DNA of 64,000 nt from Granulicella arctica (lineage in GTDB: Bacteria; Acidobacteriota; Terriglobia; Terriglobales; Acidobacteriaceae), in assembly GCF_025685605.1 (NCBI RefSeq), contig NZ_JAGTUT010000001.1, positions 496,001-560,000 on the forward strand, read 5' to 3'. The notes below the pieces were generated by a model that did no database searches, was not told where the DNA came from, and worked only from the letters and a program-made list of their open reading frames with translations. Of the stretch, positions 33,733 through 41,472 are shown in pieces. A program made the position numbers and the translations under genes. The number at the start of each line of letters is the position of its first letter. Position 1 is the first letter of the stretch.

Positions 33733-34723
33733 AGTACCCCTGGCGATTGTGCACCGTTAGCGGAGGCAGCCCCGGCGGCGGCACCAATCGTATCTTCAAT
33801 TTACGCCAGTTGCCGTCCTGCTTCACCTCCGAGGGTCGAAAGCCGATCACATATTCGTTCCGCAGCTCCGCACTGATTCGCGACGCGATATCCCCCAGAT
33901 CGTTCAAATCTGACACCCGGAACATGCGCCCACCCGTCATCTCGCAGATCTCCGTCAGCAGCAGCGGTCCCGTCTGCTCCTCTGTAGTAGGGGCATACGC
34001 GTCAAAGATGCCGATCGAGTAGAGCTGCACATCGCTCTCCCGAACCACCCGCCGCAACTCGCTCTCCGTATACCGGCTGCGATTATCACCCCCATCCGAG
34101 ATAATCAGCAGCGCCTTCCGCTCATACTTCGCCTGCCGTAGCTTATTGACCCCGAGATAGATCGCATCGATCAACGCCGTCCGATTCTCTGGTTTCAGCA
34201 TCACCATCCGCGCCTCGACATCGTCGATATCGGAGGTATAGTCCACAATCACTGCCGGCCGATCGTTGAAGCCAATCACGAAAAACTCATCCTGCGGGTT
34301 GGATGTCCGCAGAAACTCACTCAACGCCTTTCGTGCCCGCGCAAACTTGGAAGACATACTCCCGCTCAGGTCGAAGACGATTCCAATCGTCACCGGCGCA
34401 TCATCCGTCGAGAAGCTCTTGATCGTCTGCAGCACGTCCTTGTCATAGATATAAAAATTTTCCTTCTCCAGCCCCGTCACCAGGCGGTTCATCTGATCCG
34501 TCACCGTGGCCGGGACCAGCACCAGGTTCACATCCACCCGGATTCGCGCATCCCTTCGTGATGTTCCCTGCGAAGCTGCGTTATTCGCCCCACTCACCAC
34601 CGGCTTTGAGTCTTCTGGGGACTTCACCGGCGGAGGAGGCGCCTGCGTATGCACCTGTCCGAGCGGGTTCTCCTGCGCCCTGCACCACCCAACACACAAC
34701 ATGGCCAGCAGCAGACACCTCAT
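33716..34723 (-). CDS. VWFA-related acidobacterial domain protein (second of pair)
   Basis: A paralogue of its downstream neighbour; 335 residues from ATG 34723, which begins a short signal peptide (MRCLLLAMLCVGWCRAQ). Upstream starts (ATG 34771, GTG 34780) would only lengthen the n-region. The beta region has IRVDVNLVLVPATVTDQMNR and KENFYIYDKDVLQTIKSF. The A-domain MIDAS is present: IVFDLSGSMSSKF, RTALIDAIY and IISDGGDNRS. The C-terminus YVIGFRPSEVKQDGNWRKLK and VHNRQGYYAP parallels the other copy. The pair differ clearly in sequence, so the duplication is old. First gene of the two-gene unit, transcribed away from the DUF1015 gene. Confidence 0.85.
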   Translation of the reverse strand: MRCLLLAMLCVGWCRAQENPLGQVHTQAPPPPVKSPEDSKPVVSGANNAASQGTSRRDARIRVDVNLVLVPATVTDQMNRLVTGLEKENFYIYDKDVLQTIKSFSTDDAPVTIGIVFDLSGSMSSKFARARKALSEFLRTSNPQDEFFVIGFNDRPAVIVDYTSDIDDVEARMVMLKPENRTALIDAIYLGVNKLRQAKYERKALLIISDGGDNRSRYTESELRRVVRESDVQLYSIGIFDAYAPTTEEQTGPLLLTEICEMTGGRMFRVSDLNDLGDIASRISAELRNEYVIGFRPSEVKQDGNWRKLKIRLVPPPGLPPLTVHNRQGYYAPSQ

Positions 34724-35092
34724 CCCCGCTCGCTGATACGCTTTGCTCGTTCCCGTCCCTCTGCCGCCCATGGAAACCACGCCGTCTTCGCGGCCGAACC
34801 GATCCTTTCATGAGCGCCGCGAACCCCCACGAAAGCTTCAACCTGCAACGAGAACAGTGCAGAACCCAGCAGCCCTCGCCCGCAGACTACACCGCCTCAG
34901 CCATATTCGGCACGTATGTCAGCATAAATTTTGAAATGCTGACAAAATCCAGACGGCTTCCTGCATCTACGAGTCCTCACCTGCTCTGGATGGCAGCCAC
35001 ACCCCCCACGTTGCCCGTTCTTCGTCCTGTACCCTTCACCCCGTACAATCAAATCCAATCATCTGCTCTACCTCTGGGAGAAATCACACCGC
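34724..35092. promoter_or_regulatory. Divergent intergenic region with operator-like inverted repeat and promoter
   Basis: A 369-bp gap between the divergent VWFA and DUF1015 genes. It holds a perfect 9-bp inverted repeat TGTCAGCAT (34917-34925) and ATGCTGACA (34936-34944) with an AT-rich 10-base spacer, which looks like a regulator site. TACAAT (35044-35049) with TTCGTC 17 bases before it may be the DUF1015 promoter. GGGAGA lies ahead of ATG 35093. No coding capacity with normal codon pattern was recognised here. Confidence 0.5.
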
Positions 35093-36445
35093 ATGGCCCG
35101 CATCTACCCCTTCCGCGCACTCCGCTACGATCCCGCTCGCGTCCCCATGGGGGATGTCGTCACCCAGCCCTACGACAAGATCTCCCCCGAGATGCAGCAG
35201 CGTTACTACGATGCCAGCCCCTACAACCTCATCCGCGTCATCCTCGGCAAGAAGGACCCTGCCGACACCGAAGAGTCAAGCGTCTACACCCGCGCCGCCG
35301 AGTCCCTCACCGCCTGGCGCAAAGACCGCATCCTCCTCGAAGAAGCCGAGCCCGCCCTCTACGGTTACGCCCAGACCTACAAGGTTCCCGGCACAGAAGA
35401 GATTCGCGAGCGCCGCGGCTTCATCGCCCTCGGTCACCTCTACGACTACGCCGACAAGGTCGTCTATCGCCACGAGCAGACCTTCCCCAAGCACAAATCC
35501 GATCGCATGAGCCTCTTCAAGGCCACTCGCACCTACTGCGAACAGATCTACATGCTCTACTCCGACCCCGCCTTCACCGCCGAAAAGCTTATCTTCGGCG
35601 CCGGTAAGAACGGCACAGACACCACCCCCGCCGACCTCGCCATCACCGACGAGTACGGTGTAGTCCACCGCGTCTGGAAGCTCACCGACCCCACCCTCAT
35701 CAACCTCATCGTCACCGCCATGGCCGACAAGAAGCTCATCATTGCCGACGGCCATCACCGCTACGAGACCTCGGTTGCCTACGCCAAAGAGCGCTCCGCC
35801 CAACTACGCCTTCCCCTCGGTCAGCCTCGCGACGAGGATGAGAAGCTGAGCCCCGGCCATCTCCCCGTCCCCGCCTTTCCCGAGGCTGCCATGATGATGA
35901 CCTTCGTCAACATGGACGCCCCCGGCATCACCATCCTTCCCACCCATCGCGTAGTCTTTGGGCTGGACCAATTCGACACCGAGGCCTTCCTCACCCGCGC
36001 CGAGGAGTTCTTCGACATCGAACCCCTCGTCACCGCAGACCTCGAACCGCTCGTCGTCTCAGGTGCCGTGGCCTTCATCGCCGTAGCTCGCGACGGCAAC
36101 CACCTCCTCAAGGCCAAACCCGCAGCCATCGCCGCAGCTCTCAAGGACATCTCTCCCCGCCAGGCCCAGCTTGACGTCGTCCAGCTCCACCGCATCGTTC
36201 TCGAGCGCCTCGTCGGCCTCACTGCCGCGTCCATCACCAACGCCGAGAACATCCGCTACGTCCGCGAAGCCGAAGATGCCGTGGCGCAGGTGCGTTCCAG
36301 CGCAGCCAACATCGCCTTCTTCATCCGCCCCGTCACCCTCGACCAGCTCCGCGACATCTCTCTCTCCGGAGACGTCATGCCCCAGAAGTCCACCGACTTC
36401 TACCCCAAACTCCTGAGCGGCCTCGCCATCTACGCCCTCGATTAA
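35093..36445 (+). CDS. DUF1015 family protein
   Basis: A 450-residue protein of the widely spread but functionally unassigned DUF1015 family (sometimes called HTH/SerC-associated). The start is typical: MARIYPFRALRYDP, then VTQPYDKISPEMQQRYYDAS and SPYNLIRVILGKK. Central motifs are ERRGFIALGHLYDYADKVVY, RHEQTFPKHKSDRMSLFKAT and KKLIIADGHHRYETSVAYA, the last resembling a nucleotide- or metal-binding loop. The C-terminal part has NAENIRYVREAEDAV and the ending VMPQKSTDFYPKLLSGLAIY. It has no signal peptide, so it is cytoplasmic. In many bacteria this gene is near serine/phosphoglycerate genes; here it is alone. Confidence 0.92.
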   Translation: MARIYPFRALRYDPARVPMGDVVTQPYDKISPEMQQRYYDASPYNLIRVILGKKDPADTEESSVYTRAAESLTAWRKDRILLEEAEPALYGYAQTYKVPGTEEIRERRGFIALGHLYDYADKVVYRHEQTFPKHKSDRMSLFKATRTYCEQIYMLYSDPAFTAEKLIFGAGKNGTDTTPADLAITDEYGVVHRVWKLTDPTLINLIVTAMADKKLIIADGHHRYETSVAYAKERSAQLRLPLGQPRDEDEKLSPGHLPVPAFPEAAMMMTFVNMDAPGITILPTHRVVFGLDQFDTEAFLTRAEEFFDIEPLVTADLEPLVVSGAVAFIAVARDGNHLLKAKPAAIAAALKDISPRQAQLDVVQLHRIVLERLVGLTAASITNAENIRYVREAEDAVAQVRSSAANIAFFIRPVTLDQLRDISLSGDVMPQKSTDFYPKLLSGLAIYALD

Positions 36446-36458
36446 CCCTTACCAGCAG

Positions 36459-36485
36459 CGGAGTGGAAGTTTACCTTCCACTCCG
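36459..36485 (+). terminator. Hairpin downstream of the DUF1015 gene
   Basis: CGGAGTGGAAG (36459-36469) and CTTCCACTCCG (36475-36485) pair perfectly (11 bp) around the loop TTTAC, 13 bases after the stop. No long T-run follows. A factor-assisted or structure-based terminator is likely. Confidence 0.6.
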
Positions 36486-36571
36486 GGTCGTCGTCCCAAG
36501 CGCAGCGAAGCCCCCGCATTGGCTCCTGATCTTCTCCCTGCCCACCGAAATCCAGCCATTGCTTTTCTTTC

Positions 36572-36596
36572 TGTCATTCCCGAAGGGGACCTGCGT
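36572..36596. repeat. Short intergenic repeat around ATTCCCGAAGGG, copy 1
   Basis: TGTCATTCCCGAAGGGG followed by ACCTGCGT. It recurs with one mismatch in 25 bases at 60974-60998. The centre TTCCC-GAA-GGG(A)A is itself an inverted repeat. It lies in the 266-bp gap before the amidase gene; the rest of that gap shows nothing else recognisable. Confidence 0.55.
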
Positions 36597-36711
36597 CTGT
36601 CCTGCCTCGAACGCCAAAACTAAACTCCCCTCTTCGCAAAGGAACTCAAAGTATTATCAACAAGGTGCGGGCCGAACCATACTGCATTTGCCGCAAACCA
36701 AATAATCAGCC

Positions 36712-37449
36712 TTGACCCCCACCCGCCAAATCCGTCGCCTCACGCTGACACTCCTCCTCGGAGTAGCGACCGGCCTCGCCCAAACCGCTCCCGCAACCCC
36801 ATACATGAACCGCAACCTCATCGTCCTCGACCCGGCCCACGGCAATCAGGATAGCGGCGCAACCATCAACAACCAGCCTGAAAAAGAAATAACCCTGGCC
36901 TTCGCCACGACTCTGAAGACCCTCCTCACCGCCAAGGGCTTCACCGTAGTCAGCACCCGCGAAGCAGAACTCCCCGCCGTCCTCACCACGGACCAGCGCG
37001 CCGGCACCGCCAATCATCTGCGTCCGGTCGCCTGCATCGTCCTTCACGCCACCAGCACTGGTGACGGCGTCCATATCTTCACCTCATCGCTCCCGGCTAC
37101 CAGCGACCCCTACGAGCCAGCCGCCCAAATCTCCTGGGAGTCTGCCCAGACGACCTATCTCGCCCAAAGTCAGCACCTCGCCAACGATCTTGGCCTGGCA
37201 CTCGTCCGCACCAAAGTTCCCGCCGTCCTCATTCGCACCGCCCTCCGTCCGCTCGATAACCTGACCTGCCCGGCCGTAGCAATCGAACTGGCTCCGCTCA
37301 AAAACGGCAACCATAGACCGGCCGACGAGGCCTACCAGCAGCGCGTAGCCGATACCCTCGCCGCCGCTCTCCTCACTTGGCGCGATCTCATCAACCCGCG
37401 CCCTGCTCCTAAGGCTGCCCCCACCCCCGCAGCGGGAGCCACGCCATGA
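36712..37449 (+). CDS. Secreted N-acetylmuramoyl-L-alanine amidase (Amidase_3 family)
   Basis: A 245-residue zinc amidase that would cut the bond between MurNAc and the stem peptide during cell separation or wall turnover. TTG 36712 is the start: an in-frame stop lies three codons upstream and the TTG opens a signal peptide (IRRLTLTLLLGVATGLAQT). Zinc ligands fit H43 (VLDPAHGNQDSGA), a Glu in QPEKEITLAF and the His in CIVLHATST. The catalytic Glu is in AIELAPLKN, although the usual form is VEL/VEx-GFxSN, so the active-site loop is somewhat divergent. Its stop overlaps the ATG of the GerMN gene (ATGA), beginning a three-gene wall operon. Confidence 0.85.
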   Translation: MTPTRQIRRLTLTLLLGVATGLAQTAPATPYMNRNLIVLDPAHGNQDSGATINNQPEKEITLAFATTLKTLLTAKGFTVVSTREAELPAVLTTDQRAGTANHLRPVACIVLHATSTGDGVHIFTSSLPATSDPYEPAAQISWESAQTTYLAQSQHLANDLGLALVRTKVPAVLIRTALRPLDNLTCPAVAIELAPLKNGNHRPADEAYQQRVADTLAAALLTWRDLINPRPAPKAAPTPAAGATP

Positions 37450-38111
37450 TCCCCCGCTACCAGCGCAACACCTTCTACACTCTTTGCGTCCTCATCATCC
37501 TCATGGCCGCCTTCACGATTCGCGAGCGTCAGAAATCTCACGACCGCATTGCCGCCGCTACCGAAGCCCTACCCTACATTGAGCCCGTCAACGCCCAGAC
37601 CGAGTCCGTCACCCTCGACCTCGCCAACGACGCTAATGGGTCAATCATCTCCGGACTCCGTGACACCGCCCTCCCGCAGGAGCCTTCCTCGCGCGCCCAC
37701 GCCCTCCTCGATCGTCTCTTCGCCGAGTACGCCCAGCCCAACTCGCCCCACCCCATCCGCGCCAGTCAGAATGGCCAGGTAGTCGACGACGTTTTTCTTC
37801 TCAAGCTCCCCATCGCCACCCAGCCCTCCGCGACCTTCATCCCCTCCGGTCTTCTCGCCGTCGTCAATCTCCGCGCAGCCTTCGTGGATGCCCACCCCTC
37901 CGGCGTCACCGTGGAGAACCTGACCATCCAGTCCATCATCGGCACTCTCCACGCCAACCTTCCCGACATTACCGAGATCCGTTTCCTCGTCGACGGCCAG
38001 CCTCGCGAAACCCTCGCCGGACACGCCGACCTTACCCACACCTATCCCGCCGTCGACACCGCCGCTACCTCCCTTCAGCCCACGCAGCCAGCAGAACTTC
38101 CGCACCCATGA
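37446..38111 (+). CDS. GerMN domain protein
   Basis: A 221-residue membrane-anchored protein. Residues about 9-24 (TLCVLIILMAAFTI) form one transmembrane segment. The GerMN domain fills the C-terminal part: SGLLAVVNLRAAFVDAHPSG, ENLTIQSIIGTLHANLPDIT and IRFLVDGQPRETLAGHADL. GerMN domains occur in spore-germination proteins but also widely in non-sporulating bacteria, next to amidase and murI genes as here, so the role is presumably in envelope biogenesis. It overlaps both neighbours by four bases (ATGA), which argues for tight co-expression with the amidase and glutamate racemase. Confidence 0.88.
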   Translation: MIPRYQRNTFYTLCVLIILMAAFTIRERQKSHDRIAAATEALPYIEPVNAQTESVTLDLANDANGSIISGLRDTALPQEPSSRAHALLDRLFAEYAQPNSPHPIRASQNGQVVDDVFLLKLPIATQPSATFIPSGLLAVVNLRAAFVDAHPSGVTVENLTIQSIIGTLHANLPDITEIRFLVDGQPRETLAGHADLTHTYPAVDTAATSLQPTQPAELPHP

Positions 38112-38926
38112 GCCTCTCGGAAAACCTCACCATCGGCGTCTTTGACTCCGGCTTCGGCGGCCTCACCGTCCTTCGTGCTCTCCTCCCGCTCATCCCCGGA
38201 GCCCACTACATCTACCTGGGCGACACCGCCCGTCTCCCCTACGGCTCAAAGTCGCAGGCGACCATCGCACGATACGCCGTCGAAAGCGCACAGTTCCTCG
38301 TCGCCAGGGGTGCGGACATGCTCGTCATCGCCTGCAACACCGCCACCGCCCTTGCTCTACCAGAGATCATCGCCTCCGTGCCAGTCCCGCTTGTCGGCGT
38401 CATCGAACCCGTCGTCCAGATGGCGCACTACGGTCGTCAGAATACCCAGGTCCTCGTGCTCGCCACTCAGGCGACGGTCCATTCGCACGCCTACCTGCAC
38501 GCATGCGAACGACGCGATCTTCTGGCGACCGAGAAAGCCTGCCCCCTCCTCGTGCCGCTCGTGGAAGAGGGTTGGATTGACCATCCGGTCACGCGGGATG
38601 TCCTCCGCATCTACCTGTCAGAGGCCCTGCAGCTCTGTTCACCCTCTGCCGTCCTCCTCGGATGCACCCACTATCCACTACTGGTCTCACCCATCGAGCA
38701 GACGCTTCTGGAACTCAATTCGAACGCCGTTCTCATCGACTCCGCAAGAGCTACTGCAGAAGCAGCCGCAGCCATGGCAGCCTCACTGCAAAAGCCGTCG
38801 TCCACCCACCAGCCCGTCACCTTCGAGTTCTACGCGACCGACTCCATAGAAAAATTCCAGAATCTCGGCAGTCGCTTCCTGGGTCAACCCCTGAACGAGG
38901 TTAAGCTCCTTGACCTCGGCGGTTAG
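38108..38926 (+). CDS. murI: Glutamate racemase
   Basis: MurI makes D-glutamate for the peptidoglycan stem peptide. It is a cofactor-independent racemase with two catalytic cysteines, both visible: one in VIACNTATALALPE and one in LLGCTHYPLLVSP. IGVFDSGFGGLTVLRAL opens the protein, and YLGDTARLPYGSKS is the substrate loop. Length 272 matches the family. The ATG overlaps the stop of the GerMN gene, so amidase, GerMN and MurI form one translationally coupled unit acting on the cell wall. Confidence 0.95.
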   Translation: MSLSENLTIGVFDSGFGGLTVLRALLPLIPGAHYIYLGDTARLPYGSKSQATIARYAVESAQFLVARGADMLVIACNTATALALPEIIASVPVPLVGVIEPVVQMAHYGRQNTQVLVLATQATVHSHAYLHACERRDLLATEKACPLLVPLVEEGWIDHPVTRDVLRIYLSEALQLCSPSAVLLGCTHYPLLVSPIEQTLLELNSNAVLIDSARATAEAAAAMAASLQKPSSTHQPVTFEFYATDSIEKFQNLGSRFLGQPLNEVKLLDLGG

Positions 38927-38982
38927 CCGATCGGTGCTAAGCCTCTGTATATCCCCCGTCGCCTCTCCTATAACCTAACCTC

Positions 38983-39363
38983 ATGCCCTATCTCCTCAAG
39001 ACAGAACCAAACAAATACTCCTACGATGACCTCGAGCGAGACGGCGAGACCACCTGGGACGGTATCTCCAACAATCAGGCCCTGCTCTATCTTCGCGGCA
39101 TGAAGAAGGGCGAAAAGCTCGTCATCTATCACTCCAACATCGGCAAAGCCGCCGTCGGCACCGCCAGGGTAGTCTCCGTCGACGCCACCGACCCCAAAGC
39201 CCCAAACGTCCGCATCAAGGCCGTCAAGCGCCTGAAAATACAGAAGCAGCTGGCCGACATCCGCACCGCAGCCGTCTTCCATGGCTCCATCATGTTCCGC
39301 CAGTTCCGCCTCTCCGTCGTCCCCATCACCGACGAGCAGTACGACTGGCTCACCCTCACTTAG
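38983..39363 (+). CDS. EVE domain protein
   Basis: A 126-residue single-domain EVE protein (PUA-related fold). Family hallmarks: MPYLLKTEPNKYSYDDLERD, TTWDGISNNQALLYLRGMKK, GEKLVIYHSNIGKAAVGTAR and the aromatic cage end YDWLTLT. The YTH-like pocket of EVE domains is thought to bind modified bases in DNA or RNA; some EVE domains are fused to restriction enzymes. This stand-alone form is a common housekeeping version found near cell-wall or metabolism genes. It lies 56 bases after murI. Confidence 0.92.
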   Translation: MPYLLKTEPNKYSYDDLERDGETTWDGISNNQALLYLRGMKKGEKLVIYHSNIGKAAVGTARVVSVDATDPKAPNVRIKAVKRLKIQKQLADIRTAAVFHGSIMFRQFRLSVVPITDEQYDWLTLT

Positions 39364-39449
39364 ATCGCCCTTTAAGCTATCGCTAAGCATCACCCTGCTA
39401 TCCTTACCCTTGCAGCAGGCAGCCGTTCGAAAGGATCTCCAACCGCATC

Positions 39450-40211
39450 ATGATCGATCTCAAAGGCAAAGTAGCCGTAGTCTTCGGCCTCGCCAACAAG
39501 CGCAGCATCGCCTGGGCCATCGCCCAGAAGCTCTCCGACGCCGGAGCCTCCCTCGCCATCTGCTACCAGAGCGAACGCCTCCAGCGCGACGCCGAAGAGC
39601 TCGCCGCCGACCTTCCCGACACCAAAACCTTCCGCTGCGACGTCTCCCTCGACACCGACATCGACACCGTCTTCGAGCAGCTAAAGGCCGAATACGGCAA
39701 GCTCGACATCATCGTCCACTCCATCGGCTTCGCCCCGAACATCAAGAACGATGTCCTCCACACCACCCGTGAGGACTTCCGTGTCGCGCACGACATCAGC
39801 GCCTACTCGCTTATCGCCCTCGCCCGCGCAGCCGAGCCTCTCATGACCGAGGGCGGTGCCATTCTCACCCTGACGTACTATGGCTCGACGAAAGTCTTCC
39901 CTAACTACAACATCATGGGCGTCGCCAAAGCCGCACTCGAAGCCGCCGTCCGCTCGCTCGCCGTCGACCTGGGCACGAAGAAGATTCGCGTCAACGCCAT
40001 CTCAGCCGGCCCCATCAAAACCCTCGCCGCCCGCGGCATCGGTGACTTCAGCAAAATCCTCAACGCTGTCGAAGAGCGCGGCCCCCTCCATCGCAACGTC
40101 GACGCAGCCGAAGTCGGCAATACCGCACTCTTTCTCGTCTCCGATCTCGCCAGCGGCATCACCGGCGAGGTCACCTTCGTCGACTGTGGCTACAACATCA
40201 CAGGCCTATAA
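39450..40211 (+). CDS. fabI: Enoyl-[acyl-carrier-protein] reductase (NADH) FabI
   Basis: FabI carries out the last reduction of each fatty-acid elongation cycle. The 253-residue SDR has the FabI-type nucleotide motif VVFGLANKRSIAWAIAQKL, IVHSIGFAP and the catalytic Tyr-Lys arrangement LTYYGSTKVFPNYNIMGVAK (Tyr six residues before the first Lys-helix block). NAISAGPIKTLAARGIGDF contains the flexible substrate-binding loop that triclosan contacts in known FabI. The sequence ends in FVDCGYNITG as usual. AAAGGATCTCC precedes the ATG. No other fab genes are nearby. Confidence 0.95.
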   Translation: MIDLKGKVAVVFGLANKRSIAWAIAQKLSDAGASLAICYQSERLQRDAEELAADLPDTKTFRCDVSLDTDIDTVFEQLKAEYGKLDIIVHSIGFAPNIKNDVLHTTREDFRVAHDISAYSLIALARAAEPLMTEGGAILTLTYYGSTKVFPNYNIMGVAKAALEAAVRSLAVDLGTKKIRVNAISAGPIKTLAARGIGDFSKILNAVEERGPLHRNVDAAEVGNTALFLVSDLASGITGEVTFVDCGYNITGL

Positions 40212-40324
40212 TCCCGACAGCGAGTTCGCCTCGCATCCAGCCCGGCCAGTGCGCAACGAACCCGAGGGATCGTAAGCTCACTTCCTGCAGCATGGTCCGC
40301 ACCGCTCTTTTCAGGAGACCCGCA

Positions 40325-40819
40325 ATGCCTCTATATGACCTCCTACTTCCCGAGTTCGACGACGAGATCCGCAACACCCGCAAAGTTCTCGAGCGTCTTC
40401 CCCTCGAAATGGCAGACTACAAGCCGCACGAGAAGTCCATGCCGCTGGCCAAGCTCGCCGCACACGTTGCGCGGATGCCGCAGTTCTTCTCGCTCATCCT
40501 CACCACGCCTGAGATGGATTTCTCCAAGACCAGCATGGGGCCTTACCTGGGGACCACCCGCGAAGAACTGCTCGACACCTTCGACGTCGGTGCAGCTACC
40601 GCCCGCGCTGAACTGGCCGAGACGGCCGACCGCGCCATGCACGAGAACTGGAAGCTCTGTTCCGGCACCCACAATCTCTACACCGGCTCCCGCTACCACG
40701 CCGCCCGCAGCCTCTTCTTCAATCACATGGTCCACCACCGCGCCCAGCTCGGCGTCTACCTCCGTCTCAACAATCTGCCCGTCCCAGGCTGCTATGGCCT
40801 CTCTGCCGACGAGAAGTAA
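40325..40819 (+). CDS. DinB family protein (first of tandem pair)
   Basis: A 164-residue four-helix-bundle protein of the DinB/YfiT metalloenzyme superfamily. ATG 40325 follows CAGGAGA at good spacing. The three putative metal-binding His are at AKLAAHVARMPQ and FFNHMVHHRAQLGVYLRL. It shows the PLYDLLLPEFDDEIRNTRKV start common to stand-alone DinB proteins. The superfamily includes bacillithiol- and mycothiol-dependent transferases, which is of interest since bshC is in this window, but no specific role can be assigned. The following gene is a paralogue. Confidence 0.88.
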   Translation: MPLYDLLLPEFDDEIRNTRKVLERLPLEMADYKPHEKSMPLAKLAAHVARMPQFFSLILTTPEMDFSKTSMGPYLGTTREELLDTFDVGAATARAELAETADRAMHENWKLCSGTHNLYTGSRYHAARSLFFNHMVHHRAQLGVYLRLNNLPVPGCYGLSADEK

Positions 40820-40898
40820 CGCTCCAGCACGGGCGTGAGCCACATGAAAATTTCAACTGCTGGCCGGACACGGATCATGTAAAGTGGGTCTCCAAAGT

Positions 40899-40930
40899 GT
40901 GTGGACTGTTCTGCTGTGAACAGTCCACAC
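40899..40930. other. Perfect 13-bp hairpin between the two DinB genes
   Basis: GTGTGGACTGTTC (40899-40911) and GAACAGTCCACAC (40918-40930) are exactly complementary around the loop TGCTGT. It lies 79 bases after the first DinB stop and 32 bases before the second DinB ATG. No T-run follows. It could be a terminator, an mRNA-processing element or an operator. Confidence 0.6.
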
Positions 40931-40962
40931 GCTCAACTCCTAACTGATTCTGGAGACCACCC

Positions 40963-41466
40963 ATGACCACCGCCGCTATCCTGCTGCAGGACTTCGACGT
41001 CGAGATGCAGAACACCCGCACCACGCTTGAGCGCATCCCGGAAGATAGATCCGACTTCAAGCCACACATCAAGTCCATGCCATGCGGCCGCCTCGCCGCA
41101 CACGTCTCCCAGCTTCCGCGCTTCGGCATCAGCATCCTCACCACGGACGAGCTCAACATGGCGAACTGGAGCTTCCCAAAGCTCGTCTTTGAGTCTCGCG
41201 AAAAGCTCCTGGCCGACTTCGACGCCCTCGCTGCCGAAGCCCGCAGTCATCTAGCCGCAGCCCCGGACGACTACATGCAGAAGAACTGGAAGCTCGCCTG
41301 GGGTGACAAGGTGATCGCCGACGCGCCGCGTTCGCTGCTCTACCGCACCATGTTCTTCAATCACCTCATCCACCACCGCGCCCAGCTAGGCGTTTATCTC
41401 CGCCTCAACGATCTGCCGGTTCCACCGCTTTACGGTCCCTCAGCCGACGACACCCTCGGCTTCTAG
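40963..41466 (+). CDS. DinB family protein (second of tandem pair)
   Basis: A 167-residue paralogue of the upstream DinB gene, clearly similar along its length: both share KPHxKSM, RLAAHV and HHRAQLGVYLRLN segments and a proline-rich end (DLPVPPLYG). The metal-ligand His are conserved (AAHVSQLP; FFNHLIHHRAQ). Tandem duplication with later divergence is the simplest origin. ATG 40963 follows TCTGGAGACCACCC. The hairpin upstream may set its expression. Function unknown. Confidence 0.88.
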   Translation: MTTAAILLQDFDVEMQNTRTTLERIPEDRSDFKPHIKSMPCGRLAAHVSQLPRFGISILTTDELNMANWSFPKLVFESREKLLADFDALAAEARSHLAAAPDDYMQKNWKLAWGDKVIADAPRSLLYRTMFFNHLIHHRAQLGVYLRLNDLPVPPLYGPSADDTLGF

Positions 41467-41472
41467 GAATCC

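Noticed and set aside
34558..35607. 349-codon plus-strand frame covering the VWFA/DUF1015 gap
   Set aside because: Its translation turns into the Arg/Pro/His-rich shadow of DUF1015 and shows no start signal or domain.
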